The translations under genes were made by a program, and so were the position numbers. Positions 26,492-34,598 of a DNA stretch of 64,000 bases are shown here, piece after piece; within the stretch, counting starts at the first letter, position 1, and each line of letters opens with the position of its first letter. The DNA is taken from assembly GCA_036260945.1 (NCBI GenBank), contig DATALT010000002.1, positions 248,001 through 312,000 on the forward strand, read 5' to 3'. Source of the stretch: Candidatus Babeliales bacterium (lineage in GTDB: Bacteria > Babelota > Babeliae > Babelales > JACPOV01). The notes beneath the pieces were generated by a model. It did no database searches, was not told where the DNA came from, and saw only the letters and a program-made list of their open reading frames with translations.

Positions 26492-27334
26492 ATGAAAGTT
26501 TTTTTTACTCGTTGCGTGAGCCACTTGGCTCATGATAGCGGGGGAGAAATCGGCATAGTTTTATTGGATCATTATTCTGATGGTGAACTGCGTGTTCATA
26601 TCCAGGATGAGGTGCAGGGTAAAGAGGTTTGGCTCATCGGCGCTACACCGCCACCCGCAGAAAATCTACTTGAAGTATGCCTGATTCTCGATGCACTTTG
26701 CGCAGCGGGCGCAAAAGTTAATCTTCTCATTACCTATTTTGGGTATGCGCGGCAGGATACTATCAAAAAAGGTGAACCTTTTAGTGTGGCGGTTCTTTCG
26801 CGTTTTTTTGATCAATTTCCACTCAAAAGTTTTTGGGTTTTGCACATGCACAATCCAAAGTTTCAGGAAGCCGTGCGGTTTGAATCGATAATTAATTATG
26901 TTTTTTTTGATCAATTAGCAAAGCAGGTAGATGTTATAGTTGCGCCGGATAAAGGAGCTATTCAGCTTGCGACGACAATTGCCAAGCGTAATAAAAAAGA
27001 AACTCTTTTTATGGACAAACAACGGCCAGAAATAGATGAAGTTGTGCTCGATTTTGGTGGCGATGTTAACGGGAAAAAACTGCTGATTGTTGACGATATG
27101 ATTACGACTGCCCGCACTATAACTCAAGCGGCACAGCTGCTCAAGGACGCTGGCGCCGATATGATTAGCGGTGCGGCAACGCACGGTATATTTTCTGGTG
27201 ATGCATTTGATCTGCTTGAAAAAAGCTCTCTAGAGAAATTATATGTAACAAATTCTATTGCACAGCATTATCAGCATTCCCGTATTGAAACTATTTCACT
27301 CATTCCATTTATTAATAAATTAGTTGCCATTTAG
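26492..27334 (+). CDS. prs: Ribose-phosphate pyrophosphokinase (PRPP synthetase), short form
   Basis: 280 residues from the ATG behind AAAGGCA. It makes PRPP from ribose 5-phosphate and ATP. Landmarks are DGELRVHI, the conserved LLITYFGYARQD region, the histidine-containing VLHMHNPKF loop and the PRPP loop VDDMITTARTI. The N-terminus is shorter than in the bacterial 310-320-residue enzymes, lacking the usual long SGxS start, and the loop reads TARTI instead of TGGTI. This divergence suggests a class with altered regulation, or reduced constraint. Confidence 0.88.
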   Translation: MKVFFTRCVSHLAHDSGGEIGIVLLDHYSDGELRVHIQDEVQGKEVWLIGATPPPAENLLEVCLILDALCAAGAKVNLLITYFGYARQDTIKKGEPFSVAVLSRFFDQFPLKSFWVLHMHNPKFQEAVRFESIINYVFFDQLAKQVDVIVAPDKGAIQLATTIAKRNKKETLFMDKQRPEIDEVVLDFGGDVNGKKLLIVDDMITTARTITQAAQLLKDAGADMISGAATHGIFSGDAFDLLEKSSLEKLYVTNSIAQHYQHSRIETISLIPFINKLVAI

Positions 27335-27401
27335 TCTGCATCCTTGTCAGAAATGCCATTTCCTTTCTACGATAGAGAAGAAGAAAGGATGAACGGTACC
27401 T

Positions 27402-28220
27402 ATGAAGCGGTGGCTGATGACTATTTTTTTTGCAAGCTTAATAAGCATGAGCTTTGGCAGTTTTGCATCAAATTATCATAGAAGAACGGTGCAGCGGACG
27501 GGAAAGCTCTATCAAGCCTTTCACTCATTGGGCAGCGTGGTCGAAGATGCCATTTTGCTTAACATCAAACTTTTTACGGTCGATTCTGCAAAAATAATCA
27601 CCGGCATTTTACCATTCTTTTTAAGTGCACGTATGTTTGATGAGGGAGTTCAAAGCCATTTTTACGACAGAAGTTGCCACAAAAACATTCGGCAATTGCA
27701 TAGTTCCTGCCATCAGATTGCGCAAAAAGGTGTCGGTATTCCAATGGTGCTGCTTTCCAGTTTAGCGCTGTGGGCTCCCGATGAACGTGTGCGCCAAACA
27801 GCGCGAATGTTTGCAATTGGACTACCATTTGTTCATTGGGGAAAAAATATTATCAAAAAATTGGATACTAATATATGCTTGCGCCCTTGGAACGAACATT
27901 TTAGTAAACGAAAAAGATCAACAGGAGGATTTCCTTCGGGGCATATGGCAAACGTTACTTATATGACGGCACTTTTTGGTATGCGGCATGGATGGAAATG
28001 GGGAGTGCCATTAGGGTTGTTCTCATCGTTTGTGTTTGCAGATTTTCTTAACTGTAATCGCCATTATCTTTCTCAACTGATTGCAGGCGTTGGCTTTGGT
28101 TTGCTCTACGCTTTTGCGGCGGATAAAGTAATTCATTGGCGCACGGCGCAGAATCTCAAATTCGATTTGCGATGTGAGCAGAATGGCAAACTTGTTGCAA
28201 GTATGAGCTGCACATTTTGA
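27402..28220 (+). CDS. Exported PAP2-family phosphatase, paralogue 2
   Basis: 272 residues with N-terminal signal (MTIFFASLISMSFGSFA) and the same catalytic layout as paralogue 1: LRPWNEHFSKRKRSTGGFPS, GHMANVTYM and NRHYLSQLIAG. The two proteins share FxxDSAK/TVK, LSARMxDEx(V/F)Q(S/T)HFYDRSCHKN and LWAPDE(R/H)VR, so they are clear duplicates now separated by prs and a small secreted gene. Both lack the usual aspartate after HYLS. The substrate is probably undecaprenyl or glycerolipid phosphate, by family only. Confidence 0.87.
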   Translation: MKRWLMTIFFASLISMSFGSFASNYHRRTVQRTGKLYQAFHSLGSVVEDAILLNIKLFTVDSAKIITGILPFFLSARMFDEGVQSHFYDRSCHKNIRQLHSSCHQIAQKGVGIPMVLLSSLALWAPDERVRQTARMFAIGLPFVHWGKNIIKKLDTNICLRPWNEHFSKRKRSTGGFPSGHMANVTYMTALFGMRHGWKWGVPLGLFSSFVFADFLNCNRHYLSQLIAGVGFGLLYAFAADKVIHWRTAQNLKFDLRCEQNGKLVASMSCTF

Positions 28221-28240
28221 ATTCTAAAAATAATTAGTTT

Positions 28241-29632
28241 TTAACTATTTTTGAATCTTCTGGCCGTCTCAATCAAATATTCACATCCAGGACGCAAGGT
28301 GCGTTCTTGCGTTTCAAAATTTACTTGGTAAATACCATGTTTATCGGTAAAACCTTTGCGCCAACAAAAACAATCCATGAGTGTCCAAAAAAAATAACCG
28401 CGAACATCAAATCCTTCTTGTAATGCGCGAGAGATTACGTATAAATGTTTTTTTATATAATCATCACGCAGTGCAGGGTCGGTTGCGGCGGTTCCATTTT
28501 CGGTAATATAAAGTGGAACCTTAAGTTTTGCAGCATTTTTAATCGAACGGTAAAGACCTTCGGGATAAAGAACTTTGCATACACGACCATCGATTGCATG
28601 ATCGAGAAGAACTTCATCGAACCGGTGCTGGGGCTTAAGTGATAGTAAATTCATTTGTTTGATCGTGGTGTGTGTATAATAATTAATACCAAAAAAATCG
28701 AGCGCCTGTTTTGCGTCTTTGTTATAGCCACGCACTAAATAGGCCCAATCGAAGGTGCCGCTTTGAAAGAAATTAACCGTTACCTTATTTACTAAATAAT
28801 CAAAGGACCGGGCCGCTACTTGTTCAAGCGGGTTCCATTTAGAATGCGCGTCGAGTGGATTAAAAATATGAGAAAGGCCGATTTGAGGCCGCCTATCAAT
28901 TTTTTTAAATTCTTTGTAAATGGAAACGTGGGCATTCAATAAATTTTTTGCAACTTTACCAGCAAGTTTTAAACTTTTTTTTCCTGGTGGGTACACACCA
29001 CGATAATATCCTTCGATAGCATAACCAACCGGTTCATTCATCGTGATCCAAAGCGGAACTTTTCTGTGCAAATGGCGGAAAACATATAACGCAAAACGAA
29101 CAAAGTGAAAATTATTTTGTTTGTACTCAAATGCACCTTTTTTTGCAAACCAAACGGGATAAGTGTGATGAAAAAGGGTAATCATCGGCGTAATATTTTG
29201 AGCAAGCATTTGATCGATCATATCGCAATAATGTTGCATCGCGGCGTGATCATAAATCCCTTCTTCTGGTTCTAATTTACTCCATTCAATTGAAAATCGG
29301 TGGGAGTTCATACCAATATTTTTTATAAGCTGAATATCCTCTTCATATTTTGTCCAGCGGTGGCATGCTTTGCCAGCTCTCCGTTCTACTGGGATAGCTA
29401 TCTCATTTTCAAAAAGTGTCCAACTGTTTTCCACCATACTGCTGTTGGCAGTTTCAAGCCCTTCAGTTTGTAAGGCAGAGTCGGCGCATCCCCATAAAAA
29501 ATTTCCTGGAAACGAAATATCGTAATGGTTAATCTTGTTCCAATCCCAACGTAGTTCGTATGCATTGATCGATAATGTCATCATGAGCGAAATCGCGGAT
29601 GCGATATCAATTGTTATAATTCTTTTTGACAC
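28241..29632 (-). CDS. Exported family 1 glycoside hydrolase (beta-glucosidase type)
   Basis: 463 residues beginning at a GTG behind AAGGGGTGG. A signal-peptide-like N-terminus precedes the GH1 barrel (FPGNFLWGCADSALQTEG). The acid/base glutamate is E200 (WITMNEP) and the nucleophile E378 (LYITENGTA), both intact. It should remove beta-linked glucose or related sugars from oligosaccharides or glycosides outside the cytoplasm. Exported GH1 enzymes are uncommon; this one could act on host-derived glycans. It is a single gene. Confidence 0.92.
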   Translation of the reverse strand: MSKRIITIDIASAISLMMTLSINAYELRWDWNKINHYDISFPGNFLWGCADSALQTEGLETANSSMVENSWTLFENEIAIPVERRAGKACHRWTKYEEDIQLIKNIGMNSHRFSIEWSKLEPEEGIYDHAAMQHYCDMIDQMLAQNITPMITLFHHTYPVWFAKKGAFEYKQNNFHFVRFALYVFRHLHRKVPLWITMNEPVGYAIEGYYRGVYPPGKKSLKLAGKVAKNLLNAHVSIYKEFKKIDRRPQIGLSHIFNPLDAHSKWNPLEQVAARSFDYLVNKVTVNFFQSGTFDWAYLVRGYNKDAKQALDFFGINYYTHTTIKQMNLLSLKPQHRFDEVLLDHAIDGRVCKVLYPEGLYRSIKNAAKLKVPLYITENGTAATDPALRDDYIKKHLYVISRALQEGFDVRGYFFWTLMDCFCWRKGFTDKHGIYQVNFETQERTLRPGCEYLIETARRFKNS

Positions 29633-29734
29633 AGCCCACCCCTTAGAAAAAAATCTCCCTAGCTCTTAATCTAAGTATTTCAATTTGTATAAATCAATAC
29701 TAGGGCCGCTATCCTTCAATATCATTTTTCATTG

Positions 29735-29766
29735 CACTGAAAATCACTCAGGACGAGCGGGCTGGA
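29735..29766 (-). repeat. Dispersed intergenic repeat, copy 2
   Basis: Read on the minus strand it gives CAGCCCGCTCGTCCTGAG then TGATTTTCA, matching the copy near 4.4 kb over about 30 nt with a few changes. It lies in the roughly 300-nt gene-free region between the GH1 gene and mreC, in which I see nothing else. Confidence 0.5.
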
Positions 29767-29930
29767 GATAATTCTAAGATATGAATGGGATAATATTTGA
29801 GGGAAAATATCAATTCCGCTCGCCATGAGCGTATTTATTAAAGTTTAAATCGCTCGAGAAGATGTGCATTTCAATTGCTTATTGATTAAGCGATCGATAA
29901 ACTGTCAACGTGAAAAAAATAAGGAGCTCT

Positions 29931-30737
29931 ATGAGTTTTCGCGGTCGCTTGATGTTGTTATTTCTTGGGGGATGCATTCTTTTTTTTCTAACGCGAATGA
30001 TAATGCCACTTAGTTCATGGCAAACGGTGAACTCCATTTCATCGGTTCTTGTTTATCCTTTTTTAAAAATTCAATCGTTAATAGTCGCGCCATTTCGCTC
30101 ACTCAGTCAAAAAAAATGGGCATTGCACGAATTGCAAGCGCAAGTAGATGAACTTCAGCAAGAGCGAGAGGCGCTTATTTCAAAACTCGTTCAACTAGAG
30201 GGATCGTTGCGCTTTGCACATGATACCAAGCCGCTCAGCGAATTCATGGAGCAATACGCGATGCAGGATGCCAAAGTTGCGCATGTGATTATGTCTCACA
30301 TTTCGGATCAAGAACATTATATACTCGTTGATGCGGGTTCTGTAAAAGGTATACAGCCAGGAATGGTTGCTCTCTATCAGAATAATCTGGTTGGCCGTGT
30401 TGATACGGTGACCCCATTTTATAGCAAGATTGTGCTCATAACCGATCGTTCATGCAAAGTTGCCGTTTGGTGCGGCGCTAAGCAAGCGCGTGGCATACAC
30501 GAAGGCATTAATAAACTCGATGTTTCAATCCTCACGCACATGAACCATTTAGATGCAATAGCAAAAGATGATCTCGTGCTTTCTAGTGGCGAAGGGGTTG
30601 TATTTCCGCAGGGGTTTGCACTCGGCAAAGTTGCCCATTGTTCATCCGATGGTGTTTACCAAAAAGTCATGGTAGAGCCACTTATTCCTTTTGAAAAACT
30701 TACCTATTGTCTTTTGGTGCAAAAAGGTGGCAACTAA
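29931..30737 (+). CDS. mreC: Rod-shape-determining protein MreC
   Basis: 268 residues. One membrane helix (LMLLFLGGCILFFLTRMI) is followed by a coiled coil (LHELQAQVDELQQEREALIS) and the two beta-barrel domains typical of MreC, with YILVDAGSVKGIQPGMVAL and the late GVVFPQGFALGKV. It organises the elongation machinery for peptidoglycan in the periplasm. The ATG is chosen because AAGGAG lies 6 nt before it; a GTG seven codons earlier would place that site inside the gene. MreB and MreD are not adjacent. Confidence 0.92.
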   Translation: MSFRGRLMLLFLGGCILFFLTRMIMPLSSWQTVNSISSVLVYPFLKIQSLIVAPFRSLSQKKWALHELQAQVDELQQEREALISKLVQLEGSLRFAHDTKPLSEFMEQYAMQDAKVAHVIMSHISDQEHYILVDAGSVKGIQPGMVALYQNNLVGRVDTVTPFYSKIVLITDRSCKVAVWCGAKQARGIHEGINKLDVSILTHMNHLDAIAKDDLVLSSGEGVVFPQGFALGKVAHCSSDGVYQKVMVEPLIPFEKLTYCLLVQKGGN

Positions 30738-30857
30738 ATAGCCATTTTTTATCGTTATACATCTCTTTTTTATTGTAAAATAAAGGCTTTTTTTGCTATT
30801 TTAAAACTAGAATAGATTCCAGTAAAAAAGCAATTTTTATAGAAAATGAGAGTAATT

Positions 30858-31583
30858 ATGAAGATCAATAATTTGTTTGTGGCCTTTATTGCAGTGATGT
30901 GCATTTCATTATTCGCCCATGCGCAATTAGCGCCGGTTCGCAAGCATATTCCGACAGGCAAAGGCCCGGTAATTCGACCCGGTACGCAAGTGCAAACAGA
31001 TTTCAAAAAAAGTATTCCAGTTTATCTTGGGACAATCAACATCACCAATAGTCATGGAACGCCTAATTTCGCATTATCACGTTTTCCGAATATGGCACTT
31101 AAAACAGGAAGTAACGTTTTAGTTACTCCCTCCCTGACTAACGTGTCTGCTCAACTCATTAACCCTCAGGATGCGGTTCTGAACGATAATGATCAAGTAA
31201 CGCTCCAAGCAACAACCGACTTTGATCAGGCTAACCCACAATATTTTAACGTGTCTATTAAGTACAATGTTTCAAAAAATAGTGAAGGTGAATATCTAGG
31301 GCGGCGCCTCGTAGTTACTGGGAAACTACCGGCGCTTGGTGGAGCTGATCAATCTGTGTGTTCATTAGAGATTGAGTTGAATAATTTATTGAGCACCTAC
31401 ACCGCTGCAGATTTTTATTACATCGTTCTTAACTTGGCGTTTGATACTTCAGGAACTGTTTTAAAACTAGATTCGCTTGATATTGGATCGATTCAAAATA
31501 ATTTTGCAAATAAAATTAATACGCTCAGGCCCGATCAACCGCCTTTGAACGATCCGAATATTTATTATCAAAACTGTGATTAA
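30858..31583 (+). CDS. Secreted beta-rich protein of unknown function
   Basis: 241 residues with signal peptide (LFVAFIAVMCISLFAHA) after the ATG preceded by GAGAGT. The mature region starts with a proline/lysine-rich linker (APVRKHIPTGKGPVIRPGT) and continues as alternating hydrophobic strands (IPVYLGTINITNSHG, QYFNVSIKYNVSKN, RRLVVTGKLPALG). It has a single C-terminal cysteine and one internal. A terminator follows immediately. No family recognised; a periplasmic beta-sandwich is the likely fold. Confidence 0.78.
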   Translation: MKINNLFVAFIAVMCISLFAHAQLAPVRKHIPTGKGPVIRPGTQVQTDFKKSIPVYLGTINITNSHGTPNFALSRFPNMALKTGSNVLVTPSLTNVSAQLINPQDAVLNDNDQVTLQATTDFDQANPQYFNVSIKYNVSKNSEGEYLGRRLVVTGKLPALGGADQSVCSLEIELNNLLSTYTAADFYYIVLNLAFDTSGTVLKLDSLDIGSIQNNFANKINTLRPDQPPLNDPNIYYQNCD

Positions 31584-31611
31584 AAGCATCTTTCATAGCA
31601 ATTTATAATCC

Positions 31612-31638
31612 AAAGGGCGCATCGGGCGCCCTTTTTTT
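31612..31638 (+). terminator. Rho-independent terminator
   Basis: The stem AAAGGGCGC / GCGCCCTTT with a 5-nt loop is followed by seven T, 28 nt after the stop of the secreted beta-rich protein gene. Confidence 0.88.
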
Positions 31639-31723
31639 GTCCCGATTGCCCAACTATTGCAAACATATAACCCGCATTGATAAAATTCAAATAGAAATAA
31701 TATTCATGCAAGAGGAACTAGGT

Positions 31724-32020
31724 ATGAAGAGAACCCCTACTTTTGGATTAATGGGCCTTGCTATTATTAGTCTCATTATTCTTATAAGTGCTGTTCCTAA
31801 AGATTATGAATGGCGGCGCATTACTTCAGATGGACAATACGGTTTTCCTCCTTCGCAAGGAATAAACTACACACCAAATCTCACCTCTAATAGATCGTTT
31901 AACTATACGCAGCCGCGTGGAGTGGAATCGCGTGTGCGCCCGGAATATAATCCTGCGCAGACGACGATCTATCAGCCAAAGCTGAAGACGCCTGAAAAGG
32001 TGATGCATGAAGTTGAGTAA
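31724..32020 (+). CDS. Small signal-anchored protein
   Basis: 98 residues from the ATG behind AGAGGA. A hydrophobic N-terminal segment (FGLMGLAIISLIILISA) could be a signal peptide or anchor. The remainder is polar and rich in Tyr, Asn, Pro and Arg (YGFPPSQGINYTPNLTSN, VRPEYNPAQTTIYQPKLK), as in disordered secreted or surface proteins. It lies 24 nt upstream of another small secreted gene and is probably co-transcribed with it. Function unknown. Confidence 0.68.
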   Translation: MKRTPTFGLMGLAIISLIILISAVPKDYEWRRITSDGQYGFPPSQGINYTPNLTSNRSFNYTQPRGVESRVRPEYNPAQTTIYQPKLKTPEKVMHEVE

Positions 32021-32044
32021 AAAATGGTAACGATGGAGAATGTT

Positions 32045-32341
32045 ATGAAAATCACTTTTTTTGTTTTGATTGCGCTCCTCGCGCTTTCGCATGAGCTAGA
32101 GGCGGCCTATCTGGCAGGTTCGATCAATTATGAACCGATGGTTGGCGCAATTCCTGGTTGGTATCTTCAATATCCGCCGATGCAATCTTCGATCAGAGCG
32201 AAAAACTATCGCTCAAAGCATTGCGGGCCATCAGCCGGATGCGAGCGGGGCTGCACTGAGGAGCAGCAGGATTGCAGAGCAGTTGAGCGCGTATGCGAAG
32301 CGGACGATATTGTTAACGATGATTGCCCAGAATACTGGTAA
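32045..32341 (+). CDS. Small cysteine-rich secreted protein
   Basis: 98 residues beginning at the ATG behind GGAG. A signal peptide (MKITFFVLIALLALSHELEA) is followed by AAYLAGSINYEP and a compact C-terminal part with six cysteines (CGPSAGCERGCTEEQQDC, then VCEADD and DDCPEYW) that could form three disulfides. The cysteine spacing resembles secreted toxin-like or host-interaction peptides, but I recognise no family. It is the second gene of a probable pair. Confidence 0.72.
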   Translation: MKITFFVLIALLALSHELEAAYLAGSINYEPMVGAIPGWYLQYPPMQSSIRAKNYRSKHCGPSAGCERGCTEEQQDCRAVERVCEADDIVNDDCPEYW

Positions 32342-32357
32342 AAAGGCAGTTTCTATT

Positions 32358-32680
32358 CTACGGGTATTTAGGTGAAAACAAAGAATTTAAGGCAGCAGCA
32401 AACAGTGTGGAATTGCAGCGAAGTTGAATATGCGCACCTTCTTTATCAAGCGAAATAGACTCTCCAAAAAATTGACCTATACCGTGGCCCCATATTGTCG
32501 CACTATTGGATTTGCCATGATAGCTTTCGCGAAGACTTGATGCAGCTACGAATGTGTGAAAATGAATTACTTCCCGATGTAAATCATCTTTAACTTTTTG
32601 CTCAAGAACTTGGCTGCCTCAATTTTATTCATACCGAACGAAAATAATAGCGCGAAAAAAAATATTTTTTTTGAAAACAT
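32358..32680 (-). pseudogene. Frameshifted gene for a small secreted protein
   Basis: An ATG preceded by AGAAAG opens a signal peptide (MFSKKIFFFALLFSFGMNKI, then EA). The frame soon ends, but from about 32604-32608 another frame on the same strand is open for over 80 codons. It reads EQKVKDDLHREVIHFHTF, TIWGHGIGQFFGESISL, CNSTLFAAALNSLFSPKYP, then stop. Joining the frames gives a roughly 107-residue exported protein, so a single-base change near the signal peptidase region has broken the gene. A sequencing error or programmed frameshift are alternatives. The second part has no methionine and is easily missed. Confidence 0.7.
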
Positions 32681-32785
32681 AGTGTCTTTCTTTTGCGTGG
32701 TACTTCTACGCTCTTATGAGCTTCTGCGCAGAAGGCATTCGATTTGCCGTCAAGGCTTCATGATAGTGGGAGTCTTGGTGAAGAA

Positions 32786-32862
32786 TGGCGGAGCTGATGG
32801 GACTCGAACCCACGGCCTTCCGCGTGACAGGCGGACGCTCTAACCAACTGAGCTACAGCTCC
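32786..32862 (-). tRNA. tRNA-Asp (GUC), left copy
   Basis: The acceptor stem GGAGCTG/CAGCTCC, D-arm, anticodon loop CTGTCAC (GUC), T-arm GGTTCGAGTCC and encoded CCA (preceded by discriminator G) are all intact. A second copy on the opposite strand at the right end of the island differs by one base. Confidence 0.95.
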
Positions 32863-32879
32863 ATAATTACCAAGAAGAA

Positions 32880-32955
32880 TGGCTCCGCGGGCTGGACTCG
32901 AACCAGCGACCCAACGATTAACAGTCGTTTGCTCTACCGACTGAGCTACCGCGGA
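32880..32955 (-). tRNA. tRNA-Asn (GUU)
   Basis: The acceptor stem TCCGCGG/CCGCGGA, anticodon loop CTGTTAA (GUU), intact D- and T-arms and encoded CCA. Its last 25 nt reappear on the plus strand near 42.8 kb next to another tRNA-Asp. It is co-transcribed with tRNA-Val and tRNA-Asp. Confidence 0.95.
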
Positions 32956-33044
32956 ATATAATTTCAACTGAATCTATTTCAGGGGTCATTCTTCGCGTTG
33001 CATTGACTGGCGCTAGCCAGACGAAGCTACTTAGTAGAGAAGAA

Positions 33045-33120
33045 TGGTGGGCGGTGCTGGATTCGAACCAGCGACCCCCAGTTTGTAAGACTGATGCTCT
33101 GCCAGCTGAGCTAACCGCCC
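33045..33120 (-). tRNA. tRNA-Val (UAC)
   Basis: The acceptor stem GGGCGGT pairs with ACCGCCC in the same strand; the anticodon loop CTTACAA gives UAC. The T-arm GGTTCGAATCC and encoded CCA are present. It is the first of three tRNAs on this minus-strand transcript. The spacer to tRNA-Asn contains a CTGGC...GCCAG hairpin. Confidence 0.95.
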
Positions 33121-33145
33121 CTAACTTTTATTTCAGGACTCACAA

Positions 33146-33174
33146 ATTGTAAAGAAAACAGAGGTAAAAGTCAA
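33146..33174 (-). promoter_or_regulatory. Sigma-70-type promoter of the Val-Asn-Asp tRNA cluster
   Basis: TTGACT, a 17-nt spacer and TACAAT on the minus strand lie 26 nt upstream of tRNA-Val. Both boxes match the consensus at five of six positions, and the spacing is ideal. Confidence 0.72.
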
Positions 33175-33414
33175 AATAAAAAAGCATTAATGCTTCCCTT
33201 TTAGCACGATTTTGATAACTAAAAGAGTCGCTATCTTCTAATGAGCTCTCCCTGCTCAAACGGTAAGAACTTCAATTTTGAATGACTCATAAATAGTTTG
33301 TGCCTTTTCAGATCAGGGGATTATAGTGGGGATGTGGGCTGATAATATGTATTGAGAGCGCCATTCTTATACCTCCGGAATGACGCGGCTATAAATATTG
33401 AGAAAGGAACAAGC

Positions 33415-33648
33415 ATGTTCGCCAAAGAAACGTATCTTAATTACATGATCAATAAAATAAATATATCTGTGCAGAAAAAAGCGAATGGGAGATTTTTGAT
33501 TGTCCGTAAAGCGTTTCCAAAATTAAAAATCGAAGCTAGTTCACCCGATGAGGCCCTCACCCATTTGAAAGGGTTTCTGTATGAAGCACTTGGAACCTCT
33601 TCAATTGAAGAAATAGATCATGTTTTGGGATTGCTTTATCTTGAATAA
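33415..33648 (+). CDS. Small protein with HicB-like fold pattern
   Basis: 77 residues from the ATG behind AGAAAGGA. After a helical start (FAKETYLNYMINKIN), the order strand-turn-strand-helix (ISVQKKANGRFLIVRKAFP, KLKIEASSPDEALTHLKGFL) recalls the HicB antitoxin / UPF0150 domain, including the S/T-P-D-E-A-L helix cap. No HicA toxin gene is adjacent and no DNA-binding domain follows, so the resemblance may only be structural. It is the first gene inside the tRNA-bounded island. Confidence 0.6.
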   Translation: MFAKETYLNYMINKINISVQKKANGRFLIVRKAFPKLKIEASSPDEALTHLKGFLYEALGTSSIEEIDHVLGLLYLE

Positions 33649-33803
33649 TTTTTTTTGTCTTTATTGCAACTGCGAGAGCGGTGGATGGTTGCGGGGGAGG
33701 TTTTCGACAACTTTATCATTAATGTCGATTTATGTTTAATATTCCGCCGAGTACTTTTTACGAAATGTTCGAATACTGGCAATCATAAATAATAGGACTT
33801 AAC

Positions 33804-34598
33804 ATGGCTAATCATGAAAGAAGAGAAGAGAAAATAACGAAAGATGTGGTTGTTGAATATTGTGAGTGGAACTTAAATATGAGATTAATAAAATTTCTTT
33901 CAAATCCCCCGGTAGAAGGAATGAGTCCCGATTATTTGTTGTGTTTTCACGGTGAAGAAGTAGTACTAGAAGTAATTACGTCTGGGCTTAGTGAGAGTGA
34001 AAAAGCGCTTATGCGGAGCGGTGCCCTGTACTTAGAGGGTCTTGTTAGTGAATGGATTCTGCCCGGTCAAACGATTAATTTAACAATTGATTGGCTTATA
34101 AAAAAATTTAATGATGCTTTTTTTAAAGACATTAACGAGGCGCTAAAATCGAGATTCCAGAATAGGATAAATACCCAAATGGAAAGCATTGTATGCAGGA
34201 AAAATAAAAGATTAGAAGCTTTTTCTACAGATTTTTATAAAGACAGCCCAGAGTATTCTCCGCTCAGGTTAATGTATGGTGCTGCTTTAAATTCTAGCAA
34301 TCCAGCATTGGAAGGCAATCTTTCATTGAACGCTCAATCTGTATTATTAGAATGCATCACAAGCAAGGAATTGAAATATAAGAAAATGAGCCATAGGAAA
34401 TGGCTAGGAATATACAACGAGCATCCGCTGCTGGACATCAGTGACTATCGGGAGGCATATGATTTATTGAAACAAAATAACCAGTTGAGTAATAGCTTTG
34501 AAAATATATTCATTATCATTGAGGATAGGGCTTATCCGTTAGGTGGTTTTAATTTAGGCAAAGGTGGTTGGTTGTTTATTAGCAATAAACCATGGTGA
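33804..34598 (+). CDS. Unknown protein with nuclease-like PDY...LEV segment
   Basis: 264 residues with an AGGA site before the ATG. There is no signal peptide, so it is cytoplasmic. The segment SPDYLLCFHGEEVVLEVITS has the spacing of a PD-(D/E)XK core, but the usual lysine is replaced, so catalytic activity is doubtful. The C-terminal half (DYREAYDLLKQNNQLSN, FENIFIIIEDRAYPLGG) is unremarkable. I do not recognise the family. Its position next to a bona fide PD-(D/E)XK nuclease gene suggests mobile or defence-type cargo. Confidence 0.7.
   Translation: MANHERREEKITKDVVVEYCEWNLNMRLIKFLSNPPVEGMSPDYLLCFHGEEVVLEVITSGLSESEKALMRSGALYLEGLVSEWILPGQTINLTIDWLIKKFNDAFFKDINEALKSRFQNRINTQMESIVCRKNKRLEAFSTDFYKDSPEYSPLRLMYGAALNSSNPALEGNLSLNAQSVLLECITSKELKYKKMSHRKWLGIYNEHPLLDISDYREAYDLLKQNNQLSNSFENIFIIIEDRAYPLGGFNLGKGGWLFISNKPW

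Noticed and set aside
32758-32967. Minus-strand open frame through tRNA-Asp and tRNA-Asn
   Set aside because: It lies entirely within two tRNA genes; openness follows from their sequence.
33415-33648. Idea of a full HicAB toxin-antitoxin pair
   Set aside because: No HicA-like gene lies on either side, and the match to HicB is only a fold-like pattern.
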